Both the position numbers and the translations under genes were made by a program. From contig CALMYQ010000093.1 of assembly GCA_937873655.1 (NCBI GenBank), positions 124,001 to 188,000 of the forward strand: DNA of 64,000 bases, given 5' to 3'. Numbering within the stretch: position 1 is the first letter of the stretch; every line of letters starts with the position of its first letter. Positions 18,588 to 28,139 of this stretch are shown one piece after another. This stretch comes from an uncultured Lewinella sp. Lineage in GTDB: Bacteria > Bacteroidota > Bacteroidia > Chitinophagales > Saprospiraceae. The notes beneath the pieces are model-generated. The model was given only the letters and a program-made list of their open reading frames with translations, was not told where the DNA came from and ran no database searches.

Positions 18588-19376
18588 ATGGTGCAATATT
18601 TCCGAATAGCAATCTGGCTCGTCCTGTGCCTGGCGGCGCTTGAAATGCCGGCTCAGGATGCGCGGTTTGCCCACCCGGTTATCCGCTTCGGCGGGCTGGA
18701 ACGGGCGGATACGACGGCCAAGATCATCTTCCTGGTCTTCACCGGGGGCGACTACAACGACGGCGGGCATTATATCAGCCGGATACTGAAGCGCAAAAGA
18801 GTACCCGCCCATTTCTTCTTTACCGGGGATTTTTACCGGTCGGCCGAAAACAAAAAACTGATCAGACGTCTGAAACGGCAGGGGCATTACCTGGGGCCGC
18901 ACTCGGACAAACACCTGTTGTACGCATCCTGGGAAAACCGCGATTCTCTGCTGGTTGATAAGGAGATGTTTACTGTCGATCTGTTGAACAACTACCAGGC
19001 TATGCTCCCTTACGGCATCACCCGGGCACAAGCGCCCATTTTCATGCCGCCGTACGAGTGGTATAATCAACAGATCAGCGACTGGGCCGCTGAAATGGGG
19101 CTTCTGCTGATCAATTTTACGCCGGGTACCCGCTCCAACGCGGATTATACCACGCCGGATATGGGGAATCGCTACGTGAACAGCGCACAGATTTATGAAA
19201 GCATCTGCCAATACGAACGCAAGTCTTCCTGCGGGATGAACGGTTTTATCCTGCTGGTCCATATCGGCACGCACCCGGACCGGACGGATAAATTTTACCG
19301 GCGATTACCGGAACTGATCGACGCCTTGCGGGAGCGCGGGTACCGGTTCGGACGTTTATTGCAGCTGGTGAAGTGA
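18588..19376 (+). CDS. secreted polysaccharide deacetylase-like protein (CE4/NodB fold)
   Basis: 262 residues from the ATG at 18588, which gives a clean signal peptide (FRIAIWLVLCLAALEMPAQ). The next part resembles the NodB fold: IIFLVFTGGDYNDGGHYI where CE4 enzymes have their first aspartate motif, VPAHFFFTGDFYR, and GHYLGPHSDKHLL with the two histidines expected for metal binding. MPPYEWYN and LINFTPGTRSNADYTTPDM follow, then ILLVHIGTHPDRTDKFY. The first motif departs from the usual TFDDGP, so either a variant subfamily or a changed catalytic base. It probably acts on surface or environmental polysaccharide in the periplasm or outside. An earlier ATG at 18555 adds eleven residues without improving the signal peptide. 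Confidence 0.72.
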   Translation: MVQYFRIAIWLVLCLAALEMPAQDARFAHPVIRFGGLERADTTAKIIFLVFTGGDYNDGGHYISRILKRKRVPAHFFFTGDFYRSAENKKLIRRLKRQGHYLGPHSDKHLLYASWENRDSLLVDKEMFTVDLLNNYQAMLPYGITRAQAPIFMPPYEWYNQQISDWAAEMGLLLINFTPGTRSNADYTTPDMGNRYVNSAQIYESICQYERKSSCGMNGFILLVHIGTHPDRTDKFYRRLPELIDALRERGYRFGRLLQLVK

Positions 19377-19601
19377 CAGCGCTCTTCCACTCCGCTCATT
19401 TTGTGCGGGAGTATGCAGCCTTCCAGCTGCAGCACAAGGTCGGGACCGCAGGCCTTTGGTGAACAAAAACAAACAAGGGTTTTCCCTACAGCGATTTTTA
19501 TTATTTTTAGGCAAAATCCGGATTGCGGAGCAATTAAACCCGGTTCACGCAATCGATTCCGTTAATTCCTGTAATTGAACGAACGAAAAGCCATCAGACC
19601 G

Positions 19602-22253
19602 ATGCCAAAAAAACTGCTGTTCCTGTTTTTTCTCACCGGCCAACTCTTTGCCCAGATCTCTCTGCCCAAACTGGTGAGCGACGGGGCGATCCTGCAGCGG
19701 GACGAACCGCTGAAGCTCTGGGGATACGCTTCACCGGCCGAAAAAATCACCGTTGCACTCGACGGCAAACAATACAAAACCAAGGCTGATGCACAGGGGA
19801 ACTGGGCGCTTACCTTACCACCCCATCCCGCCGGAGGGCCGTTTGAAATGCAATTGAAAGGTAAAAACACACTGACCGTTAAGGACCTCCTCTTCGGCGA
19901 CGTGTGGCTGTGCACCGGCCAGTCCAACATGGTCCTGACCATGGAACGGGTAAAGGAAAAATACCCCGACGAAATCGCCAGCGCCGATAACCCGGAGATC
20001 CGCAATTTTTTCATCAAAACCATGACGGACCTCCAGTCGCCCAGGGTGGATTTTCCGGACGGGAAATGGGTGGCCGCAAGTCCGGAAACCGTATTGCAAT
20101 TCGGCGCCGTGGCCTACTTTTTTGCCAAAGAACTCTATGAGCAATACCGGGTGCCGATCGGGATCATCAATGCCAGTGTCGGGGGGACTCCCATTCAGGC
20201 CTGGATCAGCGAGAACGGGCTCCGGGAATTTGAAGACCTGCAAACAATCATCACCCGCAACAAGGATGAAGCCTATGTAAAGGAACAGCTTGCGGAAAAC
20301 CGGCGCCATACCCTGATCCGCCCCAATGAGGACAAAGGTCTGCTGGAGGCCCCCAAGTGGTATGAGACAGATTATCAACCCAACGGCTGGAGGAATATCC
20401 ATATTCCGGGTTACTGGGAAGATCAGGGCCTGGGCAAACTCGACGGGGTGGTCTGGTACCGACGGGAGATCGACGTGCCTGCCGATATGTGCGGAAAGGC
20501 CGCCCGTTTGTTCATGGGGCGAATTGTGGATGCGGACCATATTTACGTCAACGGGCAACAGGTCGGCAACATCACCTACCAGTATCCGCCGAGGAGATAC
20601 ATTGTACCTGCCGGTGTGTTGAAACCGGGTAAAAACACGATCGTGATCCGGGTGCAGAACCAGGCGAATAAAGGCGGTTTTGTACCGGACAAGCCCTACG
20701 CGCTGACCACCGGAGACCGCGAGATAGATCTGAAGGGAGATTGGCAATACAAGGTCGGGCAGGCGTACGAACCCGTACCCGCTTATCCTGCGTTTTCAGC
20801 TCAAAACCAACCGGCGTCGCTGTTCAACGCTATGACGTCGCCGGTCGTTGCGCAAACGGCCGTCAAGGGGGTGACCTGGTATCAGGGAGAGAGCAATGCG
20901 GGGGATCCCCGGCCGTACGCGGGCTATCTCAAAGCCCTGATCCATGATTACCGTAACCGTTGGCATCGCGAGGATCTGCCCTTTCTTTACGTTCAGCTCG
21001 CCAATTTCATGGACCGGAACTTTTTGCCCGCGGAGAGCAATTGGGCGGAACTCCGCAATGCCCAGTTGCAAGCGCTGGAATTGCCCCGTACCGCAATGGC
21101 TGTAGCTATTGACCTGGGGGAGTGGAACGATATTCACCCGCTGAACAAAAAGGACGTAGGACAACGGTTGGCCCTCGGCGCCAGGGCATTGGCGTATGGG
21201 GAGAAGGATCTGCCTTACTCCGGACCTGTTTATAAATCCTTTGAGATTGAGGGGCCCAAAATGATCCTCTATTTCGATCATACGGACGGCGGCCTGAAAA
21301 GTGCGGACGGAGAGCCGTTGAACCAGTTTGCAATCGCAGGGGAGGGCCGGCAATTCGTGTGGGCTGATGCCAGGATTGCGGGGAATACGGTGGAAGTGTC
21401 CTCAGATAAAATCAGCAGCCCCCGGTTTGTGCGCTATGCCTGGTCGGATAACCCCGAAGGCGCCAATCTGTACAACGGCGCGGGGCTGCCGGCATCGCCG
21501 TTTGAAGCGGGCGAAAACCAGGACAACCTGCTGTGGCACGGCAAAAAGGCAGCCGTGGTATTGACCTATGACGACGCGCTGGAGGTTCACCTTGACAACG
21601 TCATCCCGGTGCTGGACTCCCTGGGGTTCAAAAGCACCTTCTATCTTTCCGCCGCCTTTCCCGGGAGCAAAAACCGGCTGGAAGACTGGAAAAAGGCTGC
21701 CCGCAACGGCCACGAACTGGGTAATCACCTGCTTTATCACCCTTGCGATGCGAGCAAACCGGGACGTTCCTGGGTGTCGCCGTTGAACGACCTTTCCAAA
21801 TACACGACTGCTCAACTTGTACGCGAATCGGATATGACCAACACCTTCCTGGAATCGCTCGACGGCAGAAAAGAACGGACCTTCGCCTACACCTGCGGGG
21901 ATACGGAAACCGGTGAAGGGTCGTTTATTGACGCCATCAAGGACCAGTTTGTCGCCCTGCGCGGCGTCCGGGGGCAGTTGAATACTGTTGAAAACCTGAA
22001 CCTGCTGAATGTGGACTGTTACGCCGTGGACGATTCCAATGCGGATCAGCTGCAGGTCTGGGCGGAACAGGCCAAACAGGAAAATGCCCTGCTGGTGATC
22101 CTGTTTCACGGCGTGGGCGGCGGCCACAACATCAATGTGAGCCTGGAAAAACACAATCAATTCCTGAAATACCTGAAGGAAAACCAGCAGGATTTCTGGG
22201 TTGCGACCATGCTGGACGCGGCAAAAAACAGCATTCCATACATCAAAAAATAA
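19602..22253 (+). CDS. sialate O-acetylesterase-like enzyme fused to a polysaccharide deacetylase domain
   Basis: 883 residues from the ATG at 19602 (MPKKLLFLFFLTGQLFAQ), a clear signal peptide; an upstream TTG adds only nine residues. Residues about 20-640 form a SGNH-type acetylesterase of the sialate O-acetylesterase kind: LCTGQSNMVLTME carries the nucleophilic Ser, TWYQGESNAGD the next block and WNDIHPLNK the catalytic Asp-x-x-His. A galactose-binding-like jelly roll seems inserted at about 250-390 (VWYRREIDVPADMCGKAARL). Residues about 645-883 are a second enzyme, a NodB-like deacetylase with VVLTYDDALEVHLDNVIPVL and GHELGNHLLYHPC. The combination suggests removal of O-acetyl and perhaps N-acetyl groups from one glycan. 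The glucuronoyl esterase gene follows after 5 bases, so the two are cotranscribed. Confidence 0.82.
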   Translation: MPKKLLFLFFLTGQLFAQISLPKLVSDGAILQRDEPLKLWGYASPAEKITVALDGKQYKTKADAQGNWALTLPPHPAGGPFEMQLKGKNTLTVKDLLFGDVWLCTGQSNMVLTMERVKEKYPDEIASADNPEIRNFFIKTMTDLQSPRVDFPDGKWVAASPETVLQFGAVAYFFAKELYEQYRVPIGIINASVGGTPIQAWISENGLREFEDLQTIITRNKDEAYVKEQLAENRRHTLIRPNEDKGLLEAPKWYETDYQPNGWRNIHIPGYWEDQGLGKLDGVVWYRREIDVPADMCGKAARLFMGRIVDADHIYVNGQQVGNITYQYPPRRYIVPAGVLKPGKNTIVIRVQNQANKGGFVPDKPYALTTGDREIDLKGDWQYKVGQAYEPVPAYPAFSAQNQPASLFNAMTSPVVAQTAVKGVTWYQGESNAGDPRPYAGYLKALIHDYRNRWHREDLPFLYVQLANFMDRNFLPAESNWAELRNAQLQALELPRTAMAVAIDLGEWNDIHPLNKKDVGQRLALGARALAYGEKDLPYSGPVYKSFEIEGPKMILYFDHTDGGLKSADGEPLNQFAIAGEGRQFVWADARIAGNTVEVSSDKISSPRFVRYAWSDNPEGANLYNGAGLPASPFEAGENQDNLLWHGKKAAVVLTYDDALEVHLDNVIPVLDSLGFKSTFYLSAAFPGSKNRLEDWKKAARNGHELGNHLLYHPCDASKPGRSWVSPLNDLSKYTTAQLVRESDMTNTFLESLDGRKERTFAYTCGDTETGEGSFIDAIKDQFVALRGVRGQLNTVENLNLLNVDCYAVDDSNADQLQVWAEQAKQENALLVILFHGVGGGHNINVSLEKHNQFLKYLKENQQDFWVATMLDAAKNSIPYIKK

Positions 22254-22258
22254 CGGAC

Positions 22259-23626
22259 ATGAAAAAGCGGTTGGTTTTGGCGGCATTCCTGATCACGATA
22301 ACCGGGCTGGGTGCGCAACCCTCCCAGGCGGCCAGGGACAGCATTAACCGGCTTACAGCGGCCGATCATGAACAAATGAAATCGCAGCTGGGCATTGCGA
22401 TCCCGAACCGGCCGGGGCCGTCGGGCAATCCGCAGGGGGAGAATGCGGCCAACCGGGATGAATCCAAGGTCAACAAATACATCCTGCCCGATCCGCTGAA
22501 GATGAATAACGGGGACAGGGTTGTCACGGAAAAGGACTGGTGGGAAAAGCGCAGGCCGGAAATCGTCGAATATTTTGACCGGGAAATTTACGGGCGATTA
22601 CCGGCCGGCATCCCAGCTGTGAAATGGGAGGTCGTTTCGGCCCGGGATACCCTTATCGGGGCCCATCCGATCCGGGAAAAGATACTTCGCGGAGTCGTGG
22701 ACAACGCCACTTATCCGGAAATTACGGTTGAGATCGAGCTGTTGGTCGCTACGCCGGCCGGCGCAAAAAATGCCGTACCGGTAGTGATGGAATTCGGTTT
22801 TATCCGATCACCCTGGGGCAATAATGCGGTCACACCCATCGGATTGGGATCTTCGACGGAGCCTACCTGGAAGGAGCAACTCATCTCCAGGGGATGGGGG
22901 TATGCCGTTATCGTTCCTTCCAGCATCCAGGCGGACAACGGCGCGGGTTTGCGGCAGGGCATCATCGGACTGGTCAATAAAGGCCAACCCCGGAAACCGG
23001 ACGACTGGGGTTCGTTGCGCGCTTGGGCCTGGGGTGCAAGCCGGGCCATCGACTATTTTGAGACGGATGCCAACGTAGATGCCAAACGGATCGCTATTGA
23101 AGGGCTTTCGCGGTATGGAAAAGCCACCGTTGTGGCGATGGCCTATGAGCCCCGTTTTTCACTGGCGTTCATCGGTTCTTCGGGTGCGGGCGGGACAAAG
23201 ATCCTGCGACGGGTTTTCGGCGAGCAGGTGGAAAACCTGGCCTCGACGGGAGAATACCACTGGTTTTGCGGAAATTTCATCAAGTACGCCAGTACGCTGA
23301 CACCGGATGACCTGCCGGTTGATGCGCATGAACTGGTCGCGCTTTGTGCCCCCAGGCCCGTGTTCATCAGTTCTGGTTCGCCGCAGGTTGAAGGACAGTG
23401 GGTGGATGCCAAAGGGATGTTCCTGAGCGGCGTTCACGCCGGGCCTGTATACAGATTGCTGGGTAAAAACGACCTGGGTGTGACGGATTTTCCTATATTG
23501 GGCACGCCGCTGGTCGGGGGCGAAATTGCCTTCCGGCAGCACGCCGGGGGGCACAGCACCGGCCCCAACTGGAGCACCTGGATCGCGTGGGCGTGCCGGT
23601 ATTGGGGGGATTGCAAATACAATTAA
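22259..23626 (+). CDS. CE15-like glucuronoyl esterase, secreted
   Basis: 455 residues with an N-terminal signal peptide (MKKRLVLAAFLITITGLGAQ). The catalytic part matches carbohydrate esterase family 15, which cleaves ester bonds between glucuronic acid side chains of xylan and lignin alcohols. The nucleophile elbow is GLSRYGKAT with S284; the strand before it, DWGSLRAWAWGASRAIDYFE, is also typical. The C-terminal histidine lies in HAGGHSTGPNW (about H432). LPPDL-like and LCAPRPVFISSGSPQ segments frame the acid residue. Its gene starts 5 bases after the acetylesterase/deacetylase fusion, which points to joint attack on decorated hemicellulose. Confidence in the fold is high, in the exact substrate moderate. 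Confidence 0.82.
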   Translation: MKKRLVLAAFLITITGLGAQPSQAARDSINRLTAADHEQMKSQLGIAIPNRPGPSGNPQGENAANRDESKVNKYILPDPLKMNNGDRVVTEKDWWEKRRPEIVEYFDREIYGRLPAGIPAVKWEVVSARDTLIGAHPIREKILRGVVDNATYPEITVEIELLVATPAGAKNAVPVVMEFGFIRSPWGNNAVTPIGLGSSTEPTWKEQLISRGWGYAVIVPSSIQADNGAGLRQGIIGLVNKGQPRKPDDWGSLRAWAWGASRAIDYFETDANVDAKRIAIEGLSRYGKATVVAMAYEPRFSLAFIGSSGAGGTKILRRVFGEQVENLASTGEYHWFCGNFIKYASTLTPDDLPVDAHELVALCAPRPVFISSGSPQVEGQWVDAKGMFLSGVHAGPVYRLLGKNDLGVTDFPILGTPLVGGEIAFRQHAGGHSTGPNWSTWIAWACRYWGDCKYN

Positions 23627-23677
23627 GCGGTTGATTGTATACTGAAACATCAGCCTGTTCAAACCAAAATCGTCGCT

Positions 23678-24982
23678 ATGAAATTCCATCGTACGCCATT
23701 GATCGTTGTCTTGTTCCTGCTGTCGTCACTGGGGCTTTCCTGTTATTCTCAGCATGCCGCAGAAACGGCTGCTTTTATTTACGGCGATGCGCTACCTGAT
23801 GCACCGGACCTTGCACCGCGCGGACCTTACAAGGTCGGGGTGCGTACGTTGCAGCTGATCCATGCCGGACAACCGGACATAGCCAAAGCCAAAAACGGCG
23901 AGGTACCGGTCTACGACCGGCCGCTGACCGTGGAGGTCTGGTATCCGGCCGTTATCCCGTCGGGCACTCCTGAAATGACGGAATACGAGGACATCCTCGG
24001 TCGCCCCAATACGGAGGGGAAACCGCTTATTCCTTTTACGTTTCCGGGACGGGCACTGAGAGATGCCGAACCTGACCGCAGCGGCGGCGCGTATCCGCTC
24101 ATCATTGTCTCCCACGGCTACCCCGGTTCGCGCTTTCTTATGACCTATCTGACGGAGAACCTGGCTTCCAAAGGCTACGTGGTAGCGGCTATCGATCATA
24201 CGGAATCCACACATCGCGATGCCGGCCCGTTCCCCAGCACCCTATACCACCGGCCGCTGGATATTCTGTTCGTACTCGACGAAATGGCCCGGTTAAGCGG
24301 AGCGGGCAGTTCATCCTTTCTATCGGAGCTGGCGGATGCGGACAACACGGCACTGATCGGGTATTCCATGGGCGGCTATGGCGTTTTGAATGTAGCCGGC
24401 GCCGGTTACAGTCAGCAATTGCTTTCGTTTTTTAGTCAGATGACAGGGGGGAGCAACGCCATTCAGGAGCGAACGGCCGGTGCACCCGCCATGGTATCTG
24501 CGCCGGACAAACGCATTAAGGCAGTGGTGGCTTTTGCCCCGTGGGGCATGGCGCGGGGTGTTTGGGATTCGTTGGGGCTTGCCGGATTGCGCGTTCCCAC
24601 ATTTTTTGTGGCCGGGGATCAGGACGACATTTCGGGCTATGAGGACGGCATAAAGGCCATTTACAAAGGCGCCGTCAATACGGAACGATACCTGCTGACC
24701 TATGCAAATGCCCGCCATAACGTAGCGCCCAACCCGCCGCCAGCGGCAACACTGACCCCGGGGCCGCAGCAGGAAGCGTTTATGCACTATGCCGAACCGG
24801 CCTGGAGCTTACCCCGGATGAACAACATCAATCAGCACTTTGTGACCGCTTTTCTCGGGCTCAAATTGAAGGGCCAGGATCATAAGCCTTATCTGGAACT
24901 GCCTGAACATGCGAACGAGACTTCCTGGAAAGGCTTCAAGCTGAGGACGTCGGTGGGCTTGTCGCTGGAGTATGCGGAGTAG
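23678..24982 (+). CDS. secreted alpha/beta hydrolase (dienelactone hydrolase/PAF-acetylhydrolase-like)
   Basis: 434 residues starting MKFHRTPLIVVLFLLSS, a signal peptide; the following SLGLSC is a poor lipobox, so secretion rather than lipidation is likelier. YPLIIVSHGYPGSRF carries the oxyanion-hole HG motif and LIGYSMGGYGVLNVAG the nucleophile Ser. A later ATFFVAG-like strand (PTFFVAGDQDDISGY) has the acid, and YANARHNVAPNPPP probably the catalytic His. Platelet-activating-factor acetylhydrolase-like and dienelactone hydrolase-like proteins share this layout. It lies 51 bases after the CE15-like gene and is probably part of the same esterase cluster. Substrate unknown. Confidence 0.78.
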   Translation: MKFHRTPLIVVLFLLSSLGLSCYSQHAAETAAFIYGDALPDAPDLAPRGPYKVGVRTLQLIHAGQPDIAKAKNGEVPVYDRPLTVEVWYPAVIPSGTPEMTEYEDILGRPNTEGKPLIPFTFPGRALRDAEPDRSGGAYPLIIVSHGYPGSRFLMTYLTENLASKGYVVAAIDHTESTHRDAGPFPSTLYHRPLDILFVLDEMARLSGAGSSSFLSELADADNTALIGYSMGGYGVLNVAGAGYSQQLLSFFSQMTGGSNAIQERTAGAPAMVSAPDKRIKAVVAFAPWGMARGVWDSLGLAGLRVPTFFVAGDQDDISGYEDGIKAIYKGAVNTERYLLTYANARHNVAPNPPPAATLTPGPQQEAFMHYAEPAWSLPRMNNINQHFVTAFLGLKLKGQDHKPYLELPEHANETSWKGFKLRTSVGLSLEYAE

Positions 24983-25178
24983 GTTGCAGAAGGCGTACAC
25001 CGGATCAGGATGTCATTCTTCCGAATACGTTCATTCAATCTCCTGACAAATGCTTATTGGCCCGTTTTATTTTTGTTTATGTATTGTTTTGCCGGATCCA
25101 AATCGGGTTTCCGGAAAAAAGATAAGGCAAATCCTTAATTTAGCCGCCCGGATTGTACCAAACGGTTAATCGAAGTTA

Positions 25179-26396
25179 ATGGCGGCTTTTTATCTGCAAC
25201 AAGCGCTGACGGAATTTGAGCTCTTTGAGGGATTTACACCTGAAGAGATCCTGGAGATCATTGACTCCAGTTCACTGAAAGAACTGAAAACAGGAGAAGT
25301 GCTGATCAATCAGGGCAGTGCCAATGACACCCTTTATGTCCTGATCGAGGGGGAACTCGCCATCGTGCTGGAAAATGACAATACGCAGATTTCCATCCCC
25401 ATTGAGGTGGGCGAATGTCTGGGGGAGATGTCCCTGGTCATGAGGCACCCGACTTCTGCGCGTGCCGAAGCCAAACGACCCAGCCTCGCCCTTTGCATTC
25501 CGGAAGTCACGTTTTGGGATCAGATCATGAAAACCCGGAAAGGCATGCGCAATCTGATCGGCATCATGTCGGCGCGGTTGCGCCGGTCCAACCTTTCCCT
25601 GATCAAGCGATTGGAGGAACAGCTGAAATACCAGCACCTGGAAAAGGAACTGGAAACGGCCGGCAAGATCCAGGCCGGGATCGTACCGGACGGAGACAAG
25701 TTGCTGCTCAATCGCCCGTCGTTGGATGCGTACGCGCTGATCAACCAGGCCCGCGAGGTCGGAGGAGATTTTTACGACGCCCTGCCGCTCGACGACGATC
25801 ATATTTACCTGGCCGTCGGCGACGTATCCGGAAAGGGGATGCCCGCCGCGCTTCTGATGATGCGCACTTTTACTTCCCTGCGGCTGCTGGCCGGCAATGA
25901 CCCCGGATTTGAAGGGGTGATCCCGTCTGTCAACAATATGCTGGCAGGAACCAACGACGACATGATGTTCGTCACCATTTTTGCCGGGGTGCTCAATGTG
26001 CGGACGGGGGTATTCCGCTATGTCAACGCCGGTCATAACCCGCCGTTCATCTCTCTCGGCGGCGGCGACTACCAGCTTATGGACCTGCCCGCCGATACGG
26101 TGGTCGGCATCGTGGGGCAATCCCAATTTTGCATCTCCGAGCTCCGGCTCAACCCCGGAGATTCCCTGCTGCTGTATACGGACGGCATTCCGGAAGCTAC
26201 GAACAGCCAGAAGATCATGTTTGAAACCGACCGTATGGAGAAAGTGCTCAATCAAGAACGGCACACTTCCATGAAAGGTGTGGTACGATCCCTGGAAAGT
26301 GCCGTCGAAGCCTTTGTCGGCAACGCCAAGCAGCATGACGACCTGACGATCATGGGGTTTCGGTATCTGGGGTACCGGTTTGGAGAAAATTCATAG
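25179..26396 (+). CDS. cyclic-nucleotide-binding domain plus SpoIIE/PP2C phosphatase
   Basis: 405-residue cytoplasmic signalling protein. Residues about 15-130 form a cNMP-binding fold (LFEGFTPEEILEIIDSSS, GEVLINQGSANDTLYVLIEG, GECLGEMSLVMRHP). A helical linker with KRLEEQLKYQHLEKELETAGKI around 150-170 probably makes a signalling coiled coil. Residues about 180-400 are a SpoIIE-type serine phosphatase: INQAREVGGDFYDALPL, AVGDVSGKGMPAALLM, FRYVNAGHNPP and LLYTDGIPEATN contain the aspartates that bind manganese or magnesium. Proteins of this kind usually dephosphorylate an anti-sigma-factor antagonist; no such partner is next door. The RBLR of cyclic-nucleotide binding (RxSA) is ARAEAKRPS-like here, so ligand specificity is open. 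Confidence 0.87.
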   Translation: MAAFYLQQALTEFELFEGFTPEEILEIIDSSSLKELKTGEVLINQGSANDTLYVLIEGELAIVLENDNTQISIPIEVGECLGEMSLVMRHPTSARAEAKRPSLALCIPEVTFWDQIMKTRKGMRNLIGIMSARLRRSNLSLIKRLEEQLKYQHLEKELETAGKIQAGIVPDGDKLLLNRPSLDAYALINQAREVGGDFYDALPLDDDHIYLAVGDVSGKGMPAALLMMRTFTSLRLLAGNDPGFEGVIPSVNNMLAGTNDDMMFVTIFAGVLNVRTGVFRYVNAGHNPPFISLGGGDYQLMDLPADTVVGIVGQSQFCISELRLNPGDSLLLYTDGIPEATNSQKIMFETDRMEKVLNQERHTSMKGVVRSLESAVEAFVGNAKQHDDLTIMGFRYLGYRFGENS

Positions 26397-26428
26397 GTGA
26401 TTTATCCTTATCATTCAATTATACGGAT

Positions 26429-28135
26429 ATGGCCAATTTCAACATCGACGCCCAAAAGGACCTCACTTATGACGCCATTGTCATCGGTTCGGGTATCAGC
26501 GGCGGCTGGGCAGCGAAGGAACTTTGCGAAAAGGGACTGAAAACCCTGGTTCTGGAACGGGGGCGGCTGGTAGAGCACGTTGTCGATTATCCGACGATGA
26601 ACCTGGACCCCTGGGATATGGAATTGAGGGGAGGGCTTACGCCGGAGGAACAGCGAAAGCACTATAAAGGCATCCGCTCGGGCTTCATCGGCAAGGATAC
26701 GGAACACTTCCACGCCAACGACGAAGAGAATCCCTACACGGAGGTCAAGCCCTTTCTGTGGGTACGCGCCCATCAGATGGGCGGCCGCTCCATTTTATGG
26801 GGCAAGCAGACCTATCGATGGAGCGACCTCGACTTTGAGGCCAATGCCAGGGACGGCCACGGGGTCGACTGGCCCATCCGCTATAAAGACATTGAGCCGT
26901 GGTATACCTATGTGGAGAAATTTGCCGGCATCAGCGGTGAACCGCTGGGGCTGCCCCAGTTGCCGGACAGTCATTTCCTGCCGCCGATGGAGCTCAATTG
27001 CGTAGAGAAGCACCTGAAGGAACGCATTGAAAAGCTGTATCCCGGCCGCAACCTGATCATCGGCCGTTGTGCCCACCTCACGGTTCCGCACAACGGACGC
27101 GGGCAATGCCAGTACCGCAATCGTTGCAGCCGCGGCTGCCCCTACGGCGCTTACTTCAGCAGCAACGCCGCCACCCTGCCGGCCGCCAACGCTACCGGCA
27201 ATCTCACGATCCGGCCGTTCTCCATCGTGCAGTCGATCATCTATGACGATGCGAAAGGCAAGGCCACGGGGGTGCGCATCATAGACGCTGAGACCAACGA
27301 GGCGATCGATTATTCCGCCCGCATCATTTTCTGCAACGCTTCCACGCTGAGTACAACCCAGATCCTGCTGAATTCCAAATCGAGCCGGTTTGAGAACGGG
27401 CTGGGCAACGACAGCGGCGAACTCGGGCATAACCTGATGGATCATACCTACCGCATCGGCGCCATGGGCCGCGTGGATGGCTTTGAGGATAAATATTATA
27501 AAGGCCGCCGACCGAACGGCATTTATATCCCGCGGTATGTCAATATCAACGAAGCTACAAAAACTGATAAGTTCCTGCGGGGATTCGGTTTTCAGGGTGG
27601 GGCGGGCCGCGCCGGCGTGCTGGCGGCCGCCAATGAGGAGGCCTTTGGCGCCGACTTCAAGGAGCAGCTCCTGCAACCCGGTCCCTGGGAGTTTTTTATT
27701 ACCGGTTTTGCAGAATGCCTGCCCTATCACGACAACAAGGTTACGCTGAATCCCGGTGTGACCGACAAGTGGGGACAGCCTACGCTGTCAATCGACTGCG
27801 CGTACAAGGAAAACGAAATGGCCCTGAACGAGCAAATCCGGGAAGACGCTGTAGAAATGCTGGAAAAGTGCGGCGTGGAAGAGGTGGTCGGCTTCAATAA
27901 TCACCACGAACCGGGTTACGGGATCCATGAGATGGGTACGGCCCGGATGGGGCGGGACCCTAAAACATCGGTGCTCAATGCCTTCAACCAGGTTCACGCC
28001 GTCAGGAACGTCTTTGTCACCGACGGCGCCTGTATGACGTCCTCCTCCTGTGTCAACCCTTCGCTTACCTACATGGCCATTACCGCCCGGGCGGCAGAGC
28101 ATGCCGTGTCGGAACTCAATAAACTCAATATCTGA
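26429..28135 (+). CDS. GMC-family FAD oxidoreductase
   Basis: 568 residues. The FAD-binding Rossmann motif AIVIGSGISGGWAAKELCE begins near residue 16 and HQMGGRSILWGKQTYRWS is the second FAD signature. CQYRNRCSRGCPYGAYFSS near 230 is typical of the sugar and alcohol dehydrogenase branch paired with a gluconate-2-dehydrogenase subunit-3 protein. The C-terminus has HEMGTARMG with the likely catalytic His and CVNPSLTYMAIT with the Asn of the active site. There is no signal peptide here; in this family export is thought to occur with the Tat-signal-bearing partner, encoded 4 bases downstream. It probably oxidises a sugar or polyol in the periplasm; substrate unknown. Confidence 0.88.
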   Translation: MANFNIDAQKDLTYDAIVIGSGISGGWAAKELCEKGLKTLVLERGRLVEHVVDYPTMNLDPWDMELRGGLTPEEQRKHYKGIRSGFIGKDTEHFHANDEENPYTEVKPFLWVRAHQMGGRSILWGKQTYRWSDLDFEANARDGHGVDWPIRYKDIEPWYTYVEKFAGISGEPLGLPQLPDSHFLPPMELNCVEKHLKERIEKLYPGRNLIIGRCAHLTVPHNGRGQCQYRNRCSRGCPYGAYFSSNAATLPAANATGNLTIRPFSIVQSIIYDDAKGKATGVRIIDAETNEAIDYSARIIFCNASTLSTTQILLNSKSSRFENGLGNDSGELGHNLMDHTYRIGAMGRVDGFEDKYYKGRRPNGIYIPRYVNINEATKTDKFLRGFGFQGGAGRAGVLAAANEEAFGADFKEQLLQPGPWEFFITGFAECLPYHDNKVTLNPGVTDKWGQPTLSIDCAYKENEMALNEQIREDAVEMLEKCGVEEVVGFNNHHEPGYGIHEMGTARMGRDPKTSVLNAFNQVHAVRNVFVTDGACMTSSSCVNPSLTYMAITARAAEHAVSELNKLNI

Positions 28136-28139
28136 TCCT

